In this document: positions 1-7,700 of the stretch, in pieces
Layout of the letters: every line of letters begins with the position of its first letter
Position numbering within the stretch: the stretch's first letter is position 1
NCBI RefSeq assembly: GCF_042726155.1
Contig: NZ_JBHXHV010000001.1
Span: forward strand, 1,364,001 to 1,428,000
Origin: Leucobacter sp042726155
Lineage (GTDB): Bacteria > Actinomycetota > Actinomycetes > Actinomycetales > Microbacteriaceae
DNA: 64,000 nucleotides
Reading direction: 5' to 3'
Program-made: the position numbers and the translations under genes
Notes under the pieces: generated by a model
What the model saw: only the letters and a program-made list of their open reading frames with translations
The model's database searches: none
What the model was told of the DNA's origin: nothing

Positions 1-441
1 CTCGATGCTGACCGCCAGCCCGCCTACCTTGACTGGTCGGTTGGCGCATTCCGCCTGGCGACCAGCGGCGCAGCCCCCGAGGTGCAGATTCACACTCATC
101 TCTGTTACTCGGAGTTTGGTGAGATCATCGACGCGGTCGACGGCCTTGACGCCGACGTTACGAGCATCGAAGCAGCGCGCAGCCGCATGGACGTCGTCGA
201 ACCGCTCGGTGACCACGGCTACTCGCGCGGCATCGGCCCCGGTGTGTACGACATTCATTCGCCCCGTGTGCCGAGCGTCGATGAGCAGCAAGAGTTGATT
301 CGCATCGCCGCCTCGCGCATTCCCGGCGAGCAGCTCTGGGTGAACCCTGACTGCGGCCTCAAGACCCGCGGATACGAAGAGACCGTGGCCAGCCTCACGA
401 ATCTCGTTCAGGCGGCTCGCGCGGTTCGCGCGGGCGCGTGA
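1..441 (+). CDS. metE: Cobalamin-independent methionine synthase MetE, C-terminal part only
   Basis: This is the 3' end of metE, open at the left edge of the window (about 146 codons visible of roughly 750 in the family). The enzyme transfers a methyl group from 5-methyltetrahydropteroyl-glutamate to homocysteine in the cytoplasm. The visible part carries zinc-site motifs of the C-terminal barrel: HTHLCYSEF near the start, with the His-x-Cys pair, and NPDCGLKTR with the last Cys ligand, plus the family sequence GPGVYDIHSPRVPS. The stop overlaps the GTG start of the next gene by 4 bp, so it heads a methionine operon with the MetE-like gene and metF. The start and any upstream regulation lie outside the window. 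Confidence 0.95.
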   Translation, partial: LDADRQPAYLDWSVGAFRLATSGAAPEVQIHTHLCYSEFGEIIDAVDGLDADVTSIEAARSRMDVVEPLGDHGYSRGIGPGVYDIHSPRVPSVDEQQELIRIAASRIPGEQLWVNPDCGLKTRGYEETVASLTNLVQAARAVRAGA

Positions 442-1715
442 GCGAGACGCGTACCGGCGAGGCGGGGGCGACTGCACCGGCAGCCCCCGCCTCGCCGTGG
501 CGCGATGCGGAGCTCCCCACCGAGGCGGTGGGGAGCCTGCCGCGTCCGGCGAGCCTGCAGCGTGCGGTGCTTGACGCGGAGACGGGCCTCGTGGGTGCTG
601 ATGAACTCGCCGAGGCGCAGGATCGGGCCGTGCGCGACACACTTGCGCGTTTCGCCGAGACCGGCTCGCCCATCGTGAGTGACGGCGAACAGCGGCGACA
701 GAGTTTTTCCAGCTACCCGCTCGGGACCTCGTTTGACGACGGTCAGATTCTTGAGGGGCCCGTGTTCGCGGTCTTCGCAGACGGCCACCATCGCGTCATT
801 CCGAGTCTCGCGCGCGGACCATTCAGGTTTCGCGCGTGGGCAGCCGACGATGTCACTGCGGCGCGCCCGTTGACGACACTGCCGTTGAAGCAAGCGGTGA
901 TCTCGCCCTCAATGCTCTCGTTGATGGTGCCTGTGGCGGGCCTCGGCGAGTACAGCCGCGAGGAGTTTCTCGCCGATGTGGTCGCTGGGTGCGCCGAAGA
1001 CATTCGTCGCAGCTTTGCCGCTGGGGCGGCGCGCGTCACCATCGACTTCACCGAGGGTCGCCTCGCGCTGCGACGCGATCTTCGTGCGCCGTGGGCAGGC
1101 CCAGATGCGCTGGGTGGATTTATTGAGCTGATTAACCGGGTGCTCGCCGAGTTGACCCCCGAACAGCGCGCTGCCGTTGGGGTGCACACATGCCCGGGGA
1201 ATGATCACGACTCCGCGCACAGCGCCGATGTCGACTACGCCGGGCTGATCCCGGAGCTGTTTCACATCGAGGCTGGGTACTTTCTCGTGCAGGCGGCAAG
1301 TGAGAAAGACCCGGATCGTGTCGCTCGCCTGATCGGGCGTCAGCTGCGGCAGCGCTCGCGTTCGGCGGATCAGGCGCCGCGCGTGCTCATCGGGGTGACC
1401 AACCCCGCGAGCCCGAAACTTGAGACAGCGGAGGAGATTCGTGACCAGATCGTGCGCGCCGCTCGATTCATTCCGCCGGAGCTCATCGGGTCAACCGACG
1501 ACTGTGGATTCTCTCCGTATCTGATCGACGAGAAGCCCAAGCACGGTTCGCCAGACTTCGCCCGTGATGTGGCGTTCGCCAAGATCGCAGCTCGGGTGCG
1601 CGGCACGAGGCTCGCACAGCAAGAACTCGCGGGCGTGGCTTCTGGTCCTGTCTCGTATGCGGGGTTCGGCAAGACGGGCGCGCCCGCCGGAACGGCGGGG
1701 GAGGTGCACGCGTGA
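438..1715 (+). CDS. MetE-like (cobalamin-independent methionine synthase II family) protein
   Basis: A 425-residue protein of the MetE/UROD-like barrel family that lacks the duplicated N-terminal half of full MetE. Motifs seen are DGEQRRQSFSSYP near residue 80, HTCPGNDHD (a His-x-Cys pair like the MetE zinc site), HIEAGYF and TDDCGFSPYL near the C-terminus, so the zinc ligands appear conserved. Its GTG start overlaps the metE stop by 4 bp and its own stop overlaps metF by 4 bp, implying translational coupling. It probably transfers a methyl group to a thiol. Which methyl donor and acceptor it uses cannot be read from sequence; a core-MetE-like methionine synthase or a related methyltransferase are both possible. 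Confidence 0.8.
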   Translation: MSETRTGEAGATAPAAPASPWRDAELPTEAVGSLPRPASLQRAVLDAETGLVGADELAEAQDRAVRDTLARFAETGSPIVSDGEQRRQSFSSYPLGTSFDDGQILEGPVFAVFADGHHRVIPSLARGPFRFRAWAADDVTAARPLTTLPLKQAVISPSMLSLMVPVAGLGEYSREEFLADVVAGCAEDIRRSFAAGAARVTIDFTEGRLALRRDLRAPWAGPDALGGFIELINRVLAELTPEQRAAVGVHTCPGNDHDSAHSADVDYAGLIPELFHIEAGYFLVQAASEKDPDRVARLIGRQLRQRSRSADQAPRVLIGVTNPASPKLETAEEIRDQIVRAARFIPPELIGSTDDCGFSPYLIDEKPKHGSPDFARDVAFAKIAARVRGTRLAQQELAGVASGPVSYAGFGKTGAPAGTAGEVHA

Positions 1716-2617
1716 ATTCACTCCTGCTTCCGGGCGGCGGTGCCACCCGCGCGCGCTTTTCTTTCGAGGTGTTTCCGGCGCGATCGGGCGCGGCCGCCCT
1801 CGCGCTCGGCCACGCCGTGCAGCACCTGTCGGCGGCTGACCCAGACTTCATCTCGGTGACGTACGGTGCAAACGGCTCGAACCGCGGTGCCTCGCTCGAT
1901 CTCGTGAAGTACCTGCGAGACCACACCGATGCGTTGCCGCTCGCACACCTGACAACCGTGAGTGAGACTCGCGAGGCCGTGCGCGAGGCGATTCACGCGA
2001 TCATGGACGCCGGCGTGCATGATTTTCTTGCGCTGCGAGGCGACCCGCCGCGCGGCACAGACGAGAGCGATGCCGGGGTCATCGGTTCACTCAGCTCGCT
2101 CGAACTGGTGCAGCTTATTTCGGAGGCTCGTGCCGAGCGACCAGCGTTCACGAGCGTCGGTCGCACGGCAGTAGCCGCGTACCCGAACGGCCACCCGCTT
2201 TCGCGGTCTCGCTCCGAAGACCTCGACTGGCTTGTCGCCAAGCAGGAGGCGGGGGCGAACCTCGCAATCACTCAGCTCTTCTTCCACGCCGACGACTATC
2301 TATCGTTCGTCGACGATGCGGGGAAGGCAGGGCTGACTATTCCCGTGCTGCCCGGCTTAATGCCGGTCGCGACGAGCGCGCAACTGCGCAAGGTCGCGTC
2401 TCTCGCTGGCCAGGCAGCCCCCGCGGATCTCGCGCGCGAGCTCGAGGCTGAAGGTGGCTATGCGCCCGAACTCGGCGTCGAACACACCGTAGCCCTGGCG
2501 AGCGAGTTGCTGGCGGGAGGTGCCCCGTCGGTGCACCTGTACACCTTTAATCGGCACGAGCAGGTACTGGCGGTGCTGCGCGAGCTGAATCTACTGACGC
2601 CTGATCCGGTGCGCTGA
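1712..2617 (+). CDS. metF: 5,10-methylenetetrahydrofolate reductase
   Basis: A 301-residue FAD-dependent TIM-barrel enzyme that reduces 5,10-methylene-THF to 5-methyl-THF, the methyl donor for MetE. Family sequences are clear: RFSFEVFPARSG near the N-terminus, SVTYGANGSNRG, the LALRGDPPRG loop around residue 110, and VLPGLMP. Length fits the family. The GTG start lies inside the stop of the preceding gene (GTGA overlap), so metE, the MetE-like gene and metF form one operon that makes both the methyl donor and the methyltransferases. The gene converges on lipA, and a strong hairpin lies between them. Confidence 0.95.
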   Translation: MNSLLLPGGGATRARFSFEVFPARSGAAALALGHAVQHLSAADPDFISVTYGANGSNRGASLDLVKYLRDHTDALPLAHLTTVSETREAVREAIHAIMDAGVHDFLALRGDPPRGTDESDAGVIGSLSSLELVQLISEARAERPAFTSVGRTAVAAYPNGHPLSRSRSEDLDWLVAKQEAGANLAITQLFFHADDYLSFVDDAGKAGLTIPVLPGLMPVATSAQLRKVASLAGQAAPADLARELEAEGGYAPELGVEHTVALASELLAGGAPSVHLYTFNRHEQVLAVLRELNLLTPDPVR

Positions 2618-2689
2618 GCAGTGTTCGGGCTCAGCTCGAGATGCGCTTGAACCGAGTTCGGGATGAGCTTAGGTTGAGCTCGATCTGGA

Positions 2690-2722
2690 AGCGGCGAGCG
2701 GTGCTTGTGCTCGCTCGCCGCT
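2690..2722. terminator. Hairpin between convergent metF and lipA
   Basis: An 11-bp perfect stem (2690-2700 with 2712-2722, agcggcgagcg and its complement) with an 11-nt loop sits between the 3' ends of metF and lipA. There is no T-run on either strand, so it may be a bidirectional intrinsic terminator of the GC-rich type or only an mRNA end stabiliser. Confidence 0.5.
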
Positions 2723-2734
2723 CGCCGATCTCAG

Positions 2735-3754
2735 CTACACCGCCTGCGGGAACGAGTTCGCAGAGCGTTCCGTGAGGTGCGCGAGCGTCTCGGGTATCGG
2801 GCGCCCCTGCGCCAGCATTGTTTGCGCCCACAACCGACCAGCGCGATACGACGATCGCACGAGCGGGCCAGCGAGTACCCCGGAGAACCCCATTTCCTCT
2901 GCTTCAAGTTGCAACTCCGTAAATTCCTCCGGTCGCACCCAGCGGTCGATGGGGTGGTGCAAGGTCGACGGACGCAGATACTGCGTGAGTGTCAAGATGT
3001 CGCAGCCCGAGTCGCGAAGCTCTCGCATGGTGTCGGTGACCTCAGTGCGGGTCTCGCCCATCCCCAAAATGAGGTTTGACTTGGTCACCATGTCGGAGCG
3101 TCGCGCAAGCGCGATGACGTCGAGGGACCGTTCATAGCGGAAACCCGGCCGAATGCTGCGGAAAATGCGCGGTACCGTTTCGAGATTGTGCGCAAAGACC
3201 TGCGGTCCTGCCTCGAAGACTTGTGCGAGGTCTTCCGGGCGGCCCCCAAGGTCGTCGGCGAGGACCTCGACGCCTGAACCCGGGTTCAACGCGTTGATCT
3301 GACGGATGGTCTCGGCGTAGAGCCAGGCTCCGGTGTCGGGGAGATCGTCGCGAGTCACGCCGGTGATGGTCGCGTACTTGAGGCCCATCGTGCGCACCGA
3401 CTCGGCAACTCGGCGCGGTTCATCACGATCGAGCGGAAGCGGCTTGCCGCTGGCGATCATGCAGAAGTCACAGCGACGGGTGCAGATCGAACCGCCGATG
3501 AGGAATGTCGCCTCGCGGTCTTCCCAGCACTCGAATACGTTGGGGCACCCGGCTTCCTGGCATACCGTGTGCAGACCTTCCTTGGCGACGAGATCGCGCA
3601 CTTCGCGGTACTCGGGGCCGAGGCGGGCGCGCGTCTTGATCCACGATGGCTTTTTTTCAATTGGGGTCTCAGCGTTGCGGGACTCGATGCGCAGCAGTTT
3701 GCGGCCCTCCGGCTCCGGTCGAGTTCCGGTTGAGGGGAGGCGCTGCGCGCTCAT
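2735..3754 (-). CDS. lipA: Lipoyl synthase
   Basis: A 339-residue radical SAM enzyme that inserts two sulfurs into octanoyl groups on lipoyl domains. The auxiliary cluster motif CQEAGCPNVFEC and the radical SAM motif CTRRCDFC are both present, followed by TGVTRDDLPD, and the C-terminus has the conserved RSSYRAG. I chose the ATG at 3754 because it overlaps the lipB stop by 4 bp (ATGA) and gives the usual family length; the longer frame to 3877 only runs into lipB sequence. It works directly after LipB, matching the lipB-lipA gene order. Confidence 0.96.
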   Translation of the reverse strand: MSAQRLPSTGTRPEPEGRKLLRIESRNAETPIEKKPSWIKTRARLGPEYREVRDLVAKEGLHTVCQEAGCPNVFECWEDREATFLIGGSICTRRCDFCMIASGKPLPLDRDEPRRVAESVRTMGLKYATITGVTRDDLPDTGAWLYAETIRQINALNPGSGVEVLADDLGGRPEDLAQVFEAGPQVFAHNLETVPRIFRSIRPGFRYERSLDVIALARRSDMVTKSNLILGMGETRTEVTDTMRELRDSGCDILTLTQYLRPSTLHHPIDRWVRPEEFTELQLEAEEMGFSGVLAGPLVRSSYRAGRLWAQTMLAQGRPIPETLAHLTERSANSFPQAV

Positions 3755-4464
3755 GCGATGACCCCTTCGAGAGTAGCCTCGAGGCGACTCTGCAGGGGCT
3801 CCGCGACCTGCGCTGGCGTGATGGTGCGGCCGGCGATCTCGCTCAAAGTGGTGACTCCCGCGTCTCTGATGCCACACGGCACGAAGTTCAAAAACGGGGC
3901 TGGATCATTGCTGCAGTTAATTGCCAGCCCGTGTGTGATTACTCCTGCCTTGGCGTGTAGGCCGATCTGCGCGACCTTGGCGAGCTGGCCGTCTGCAGCG
4001 TCTGCCCACACGCCGGACCGGCCCTCAACGCGTCGACCGGAGAGGCCGAACTCGGCCATCACATCGATGATCGTCTCCTCGAGCGCGCGCACGAGATCGA
4101 CAACGCCCACCTGTGGGCGCAGACGCACGATGGGGTAGGCCACGAGTTGACCCGGCCCATGCCAGGTGACGCGCCCGCCGCGATCGACGGGCACCACAGG
4201 TGTGCCGTCGCTTGGATACTCGTCTGGATCGGATCGCCTGCCAGCCGTGTACACCGGGAGGTGTTCGAGCAGCAGGATCGTTCCGAGCTGAGAGCCGCCC
4301 TCGAGGCGTGCTGCGGCCTCGGCCTGCAGTGCCAGGCCGTGCTCGTATGGCACGAAGTCGGGGGCGAAACCCACGGATCGGGATTCCACTCGGGATGGGG
4401 GCTGCGGCTGTCCGAGCTGCGGCGAGGAGGCTCGCACTGCAGGTGCATCGTCGGTGCTGATCAT
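3751..4464 (-). CDS. lipB: Octanoyl-[ACP]:protein N-octanoyltransferase
   Basis: A 237-residue LipB, which moves octanoate from acyl carrier protein to lipoyl domains. The signature RGGRVTWHGPGQLVAYP lies mid-protein; the catalytic Lys is in LAKVAQIG and the catalytic Cys in NFVPCGIRD. The ATG at 4464 is supported by TAGCCT 6 nt upstream, fitting a leaderless transcript. The first 20 residues are a non-conserved Pro/Ser-rich extension. It precedes and overlaps lipA, so octanoyl transfer and sulfur insertion are co-expressed. Confidence 0.95.
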   Translation of the reverse strand: MISTDDAPAVRASSPQLGQPQPPSRVESRSVGFAPDFVPYEHGLALQAEAAARLEGGSQLGTILLLEHLPVYTAGRRSDPDEYPSDGTPVVPVDRGGRVTWHGPGQLVAYPIVRLRPQVGVVDLVRALEETIIDVMAEFGLSGRRVEGRSGVWADAADGQLAKVAQIGLHAKAGVITHGLAINCSNDPAPFLNFVPCGIRDAGVTTLSEIAGRTITPAQVAEPLQSRLEATLEGVIA

Positions 4465-4470
4465 GCTCCC

Positions 4471-4476
4471 AGGCTA
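4471..4476 (-). promoter_or_regulatory. -10 box of lipB (leaderless)
   Basis: TAGCCT on the minus strand ends 6 nt before the lipB ATG, the TANNNT-to-start distance typical of leaderless actinobacterial mRNAs. No convincing -35 is seen. Confidence 0.5.
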
Positions 4477-4507
4477 GTTGGACGCGATCAAACAAATCAA
4501 GTCCCGT

Positions 4508-4543
4508 AAAAAAGCCGCGCTCGACGGATGGTCTGAGCGCGGC
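4508..4543 (-). terminator. Rho-independent terminator of lexA
   Basis: On the minus strand a 9-bp stem gccgcgctc/gagcgcggc (4514-4522 with 4535-4543) with a 12-nt loop is followed by six Ts (4508-4513). It lies about 20 nt beyond the lexA stop, the classical arrangement. Confidence 0.9.
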
Positions 4544-4561
4544 TTCCTGGAGTGCCGGGCG

Positions 4562-5227
4562 CTACACCGAGCGGAACACAGCGACAACTCGCCCGAGCAC
4601 TTCAGCGTGATCACCGAGGATGGGCTCGAAGGCGCTATTGCGGGGAAGCAACCAAGTGTGTCCGTCTCGCCGACGGAACACCTTTACGGTTGCCTCGCCG
4701 TCGAGCATTGCGGCGACGATGTCGCCGTTCTCTGCCTCTCGCTGCTGGCGGATAACGACGAAATCGCCGTCGCAGATGGCGGCGTCGATCATAGATTCGC
4801 CGACTACGCGCAGCATAAACAGCTGGCCGTCTCCGACTAGCTGTCGGGGGAGTGGCACAATCTCTTCGACCTGCTGGTCGGCGGTGATGGGAACGCCAGC
4901 AGCAATCTGGCCGACAAGCGGCACGAACGCTGCTTCGACGGGCTGCTGTGCGGGGGCGTCGCTGATCGCGCTGGCCGTCGACGCGAGCTCGACCAGGATC
5001 TCAAGTGCACGGGGACGGTTCGGGTCGCGGCGGATGTAGCCGCCGAGCTCCAGGCGACTGAGCTGGTGCGTGACGCTCGAAAGGGAAGAGAGACCAACGG
5101 CGTCGCCGATCTCGCGCATGCTCGGCGGGTAGCCGCGGCTTTCCACCGAACGGGCGATGTACTCGAGAATCGCCTGTTGCTTCTCACTCAGGGGCTTCGT
5201 GGATCGGGGCGCAGCTGCATTGCTCAT
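4562..5227 (-). CDS. lexA: SOS repressor LexA
   Basis: A 221-residue LexA. Residues 10-75 form the winged helix DNA-binding domain (LSEKQQAILEYI, PPSMREIGDAVGL). The C-terminal S24 peptidase half has the Ala110-Gly111 self-cleavage site in GQIAAGVP, catalytic Ser145 in GESMID and Lys182 in ATVKVF. The ATG at 5227 has an AAAGGA ribosome site. RecA-stimulated self-cleavage would derepress SOS genes. The gene is divergent from a LysM membrane protein, the arrangement known for lexA and SOS cell-division inhibitors (yneA, divS, Rv2719c). LexA-box-like sites between the two genes suggest autoregulation. Confidence 0.97.
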   Translation of the reverse strand: MSNAAAPRSTKPLSEKQQAILEYIARSVESRGYPPSMREIGDAVGLSSLSSVTHQLSRLELGGYIRRDPNRPRALEILVELASTASAISDAPAQQPVEAAFVPLVGQIAAGVPITADQQVEEIVPLPRQLVGDGQLFMLRVVGESMIDAAICDGDFVVIRQQREAENGDIVAAMLDGEATVKVFRRRDGHTWLLPRNSAFEPILGDHAEVLGRVVAVFRSV

Positions 5228-5343
5228 CGCTGGTCCTTTCTAGCCCGAAGGCGGTGCGGGATTGTCGCGATCCATGAATGTCGGTGGTTGCTGATTCAGT
5301 GATCCCGTTGACCGAAACCCTAGCCGCGGTATTCGAACACTGG

Positions 5344-5357
5344 CAAACACGTGTTCG
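5344..5357. promoter_or_regulatory. LexA box candidate 1
   Basis: caaacacgtgttcg matches the Gram-positive LexA consensus CGAACRNRYGTTYG at 13 of 14 positions. It lies in the lexA/LysM intergenic region, 117 bp upstream of the lexA start. Confidence 0.7.
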
Positions 5358-5373
5358 AGTGTCGCGAAAAAAA

Positions 5374-5390
5374 TCGAAACATATCTTCGA
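5374..5390. promoter_or_regulatory. LexA box candidate 2
   Basis: tcgaaacatatcttcga is a near-palindrome. Its 5376-5389 part matches the LexA consensus at 11 of 14 positions. It may be a weaker site. Confidence 0.5.
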
Positions 5391-5403
5391 TTAATCCCTT
5401 GCG

Positions 5404-5433
5404 GTTTCGAATCATCGTATATATATTCGAAAC
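5404..5433. repeat. Inverted repeat overlapping LexA box 3
   Basis: gtttcgaat (5404-5412) and attcgaaac (5425-5433) form a 9-bp perfect inverted repeat around a TA-rich centre (cgtatatat). The right arm runs into LexA box candidate 3, so it may be part of a composite operator or lie over the promoter of the LysM gene. Confidence 0.5.
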
Positions 5434-5442
5434 AGATGTTCG
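5429..5442. promoter_or_regulatory. LexA box candidate 3
   Basis: gaaacagatgttcg matches CGAACRNRYGTTYG at 12 of 14 positions. It is the site nearest the LysM gene, about 46 bp before its start. Confidence 0.6.
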
Positions 5443-5487
5443 CACGGGTGGGAAATCCGAGGGCATCCGAACAGAAGGGAAGTCATC

Positions 5488-5892
5488 ATGAGCGCATCAG
5501 CGGTTCTGAGTCAGGATTCACGAGAGATCACCGTGTCGACGGGATCGATCCGCCTGACTCGTCGCGGGCGCATCGTGTTTGGTGCCTTCGCGACTGTCTT
5601 GGTCGCGGCCCTTCTCGCGCTCGTGGCGGCGTTCGCTGCGCCCGAAGCGATGGCCTCGGCCCACGGGTCGAACGGGCAGCAGTTCGAGTACGTCGTGGTG
5701 CAGCCCGGCTCATCGCTCTGGTCGCTCGCGACCGACCTTGATCCCGCCGCAGACCCACGTGATCTCGTTACTGAAATTGTGCAGCTGAATCAGCTGAACG
5801 ATTCGTCAGTGCAGGCGGGCGATGCGATCGCGGTTCCGCTGCGATACTCAGACAACCCGATCGTTGTATCCGGAGATGACCTCGGCGTGTAG
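5488..5892 (+). CDS. LysM membrane protein, probable SOS cell-division inhibitor (YneA/DivS-like)
   Basis: A 134-residue protein with a short cytoplasmic N-terminus, one membrane segment at about residues 28-52 and an external LysM domain at about 67-118 (YVVVQPGSSLWSLA ... AGDAIAVP). The ATG at 5488 follows a good AGAAGGGA ribosome site. Size, topology and position divergent from lexA match SOS-induced division suppressors (YneA in Bacillus, DivS in Corynebacterium, Rv2719c in Mycobacterium). LexA-box-like sites upstream support DNA-damage control. The function as a division inhibitor is inferred from context; these proteins share little sequence beyond the LysM domain. Confidence 0.8.
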   Translation: MSASAVLSQDSREITVSTGSIRLTRRGRIVFGAFATVLVAALLALVAAFAAPEAMASAHGSNGQQFEYVVVQPGSSLWSLATDLDPAADPRDLVTEIVQLNQLNDSSVQAGDAIAVPLRYSDNPIVVSGDDLGV

Positions 5893-5920
5893 CTCAGTTC
5901 CGGCTCGCCGGTCGCGGCTT

Positions 5921-5926
5921 TAGACT
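5921..5926 (+). promoter_or_regulatory. -10 box of hisC (leaderless)
   Basis: TAGACT ends 6 nt before the hisC GTG. No ribosome site precedes the start, which fits a leaderless mRNA. Confidence 0.55.
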
Positions 5927-5932
5927 GGTGAA

Positions 5933-7030
5933 GTGACCAGCCTGAGCGATCTTCCTCTCCGCGACAACCTTGTCGGCCAGCAGCCGTACGGTGCCCCTCA
6001 AGACACCGTGGCTGTGCGCTTGAACGTCAACGAGAACACGCATCCGATTCCTGAAGAGGTTGCGATTGACATCGTGCAATCGCTCGCACACGCGGTCACG
6101 GGAGTGAATCGGTACCCCGATCGAGAGTTCGTGGAGCTTCGCACCTCCCTTGCGGCGTACCTGGGTCACGGCCTCGCCGCTGAACAGGTTTGGGCGGCGA
6201 ACGGCTCGAACGAGGTGCTGCAGCAGGTGCTGCAGGCGTTCGGGGGGCCTGGGCGGTCGCTGCTGAGTTTTACGCCGACCTATTCGATGTACCCGCTGCT
6301 TGCCGCTGGGACCGACACTGACTGGATTCCCGTCGAGCGTCCTGATGATTACGTCCTCACGACCGAGTCGGTGGTTGAAGCGCTGCGAGAGCACCAGCCG
6401 GACATTGCCATACTGTGCGGGCCGAACAACCCAACAGGAACCACGCTTGACTCAGAGGTGATTCTCGCAGCCTATGACGCCTTCGACGGCATATTGATCG
6501 TCGACGAGGCCTATCAAGAATTCGACGCCGAACACGAAAGTGCTGTCGCACTGCTCCCCGGGCGACACAGGTTGCTCGTGTCGCGCACGATGAGCAAGGC
6601 GTTTGCATTTGCGGGCGTGCGGCTCGGCTACCTTGCTGCAGACGCCGCCATCATCGACGCGCTTCGGCTCGTCCGTCTGCCGTATCACCTCTCGGCGCTC
6701 ACGCAGGCCGCGGCGACCGCTGCGCTGCGGCACGCTGAGGCGATGCTCGCCACGGTCGCTGATATTCGCGGGCAGCGCGATCGTATCGCTGAGGCCCTCA
6801 CGGGTCTTGGCTACGTAGTGCACCCCTCTGGCGCGAACTTCCTGTTGGTGGGAGGCTTCGCCGATCCGGCAGCCACGTTTGAGGCGCTCTTCGCCCGCGG
6901 CATTCTGATTCGTAACCTCAGCATCCCGGGGCACCTGCGCATCACCGCGGGTACGGAGGCCGAAACCACAGCGGTTATCGAAGCCATCACCGCGCTCGGC
7001 CCTGGTGGCGCTCGCTCGGCAGGGGAGTAA
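5933..7030 (+). CDS. hisC: Histidinol-phosphate aminotransferase
   Basis: A 365-residue fold-type I PLP enzyme that interconverts imidazole-acetol phosphate and histidinol phosphate. Motifs are LNVNENTHPIP near the N-terminus, AANGSNEVLQ, CGPNNPTGT, VDEAYQEF and the PLP lysine in SRTMSKAFAFAGVRLGY. The C-terminus has the substrate-phosphate Arg in HLRITAGT. It opens a histidine gene run hisC-hisB-hisH-priA. The GTG start is supported by a -10 box 6 nt upstream. HisC can also accept aromatic substrates, but the context fixes the main role. Confidence 0.95.
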   Translation: MTSLSDLPLRDNLVGQQPYGAPQDTVAVRLNVNENTHPIPEEVAIDIVQSLAHAVTGVNRYPDREFVELRTSLAAYLGHGLAAEQVWAANGSNEVLQQVLQAFGGPGRSLLSFTPTYSMYPLLAAGTDTDWIPVERPDDYVLTTESVVEALREHQPDIAILCGPNNPTGTTLDSEVILAAYDAFDGILIVDEAYQEFDAEHESAVALLPGRHRLLVSRTMSKAFAFAGVRLGYLAADAAIIDALRLVRLPYHLSALTQAAATAALRHAEAMLATVADIRGQRDRIAEALTGLGYVVHPSGANFLLVGGFADPAATFEALFARGILIRNLSIPGHLRITAGTEAETTAVIEAITALGPGGARSAGE

Positions 7031-7078
7031 CCAACAGGGCTGCCCGAGTTTGGATGACTGACGGTTGTTCGCGGCCGA

Positions 7079-7084
7079 TAGACT
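7079..7084 (+). promoter_or_regulatory. -10 box of hisB (leaderless)
   Basis: TAGACT ends 7 nt before the hisB ATG. The same hexamer precedes hisC, so hisB-hisH may have its own promoter in addition to readthrough from hisC. Confidence 0.5.
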
Positions 7085-7091
7085 GACAACC

Positions 7092-7700
7092 ATGACTGCA
7101 GCTCCGCGCACCGCCTCGCTCACACGATCGACGAGCGAGTCGCAGATCACCCTGAGTGTCGACCTCGACGGTACTGGCTCGTCGCAAATTGAGACCGGCG
7201 TGCCGTTCTTCGATCACATGCTCACCGCGTTCGCGCGGCACTCACTCACTGACCTCACGGTCACAGCGGTTGGCGACGTGCACATCGACGTGCACCACAC
7301 GGTTGAAGACACGGGCATTCTGCTCGGACAGGCGATCTTGGAGGCGTTGGGCGACAAAGTCGGCATCTCGCGCTACGGTGACGCGCTCGTCCCGCTCGAT
7401 GAGGCGCTCGCTCAGGCGGTCGTCGATATTTCCGGTCGACCATATCTTGTGCACTCCGGGGAGCCCGCAGGGTACGAGTTCCACCTCATCGGCGGGCATT
7501 TCACCGGCTCAATGGTGCGCCACTTCTTCGAGGCGCTGACGCTGAATGCGCGACTGACGGTGCACCTGAAGCTGCTCGAGGGCCGTGATCCTCACCACAT
7601 CGCCGAGGCCGAGTTCAAGGCATTCGCACGCGCGTTCCGCGAAGCGAAGGCGCTCGACCCGCGCGTCTCCGGCGTGCCATCCACCAAGGGCGCGCTGTGA
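7092..7700 (+). CDS. hisB: Imidazoleglycerol-phosphate dehydratase
   Basis: A 202-residue monofunctional HisB that dehydrates imidazole glycerol phosphate to imidazole acetol phosphate. Metal-site motifs FFDHMLTAFARH, DVHIDVHHTVEDTG and EAEFKAFARAF are all present, and the length is that of the single-domain enzyme without the phosphatase half. ATG 7092 is preferred over an upstream TTG because TAGACT lies 7 nt before it and conserved sequence begins soon after. Its stop overlaps the hisH GTG by 4 bp. Confidence 0.96.
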   Translation: MTAAPRTASLTRSTSESQITLSVDLDGTGSSQIETGVPFFDHMLTAFARHSLTDLTVTAVGDVHIDVHHTVEDTGILLGQAILEALGDKVGISRYGDALVPLDEALAQAVVDISGRPYLVHSGEPAGYEFHLIGGHFTGSMVRHFFEALTLNARLTVHLKLLEGRDPHHIAEAEFKAFARAFREAKALDPRVSGVPSTKGAL

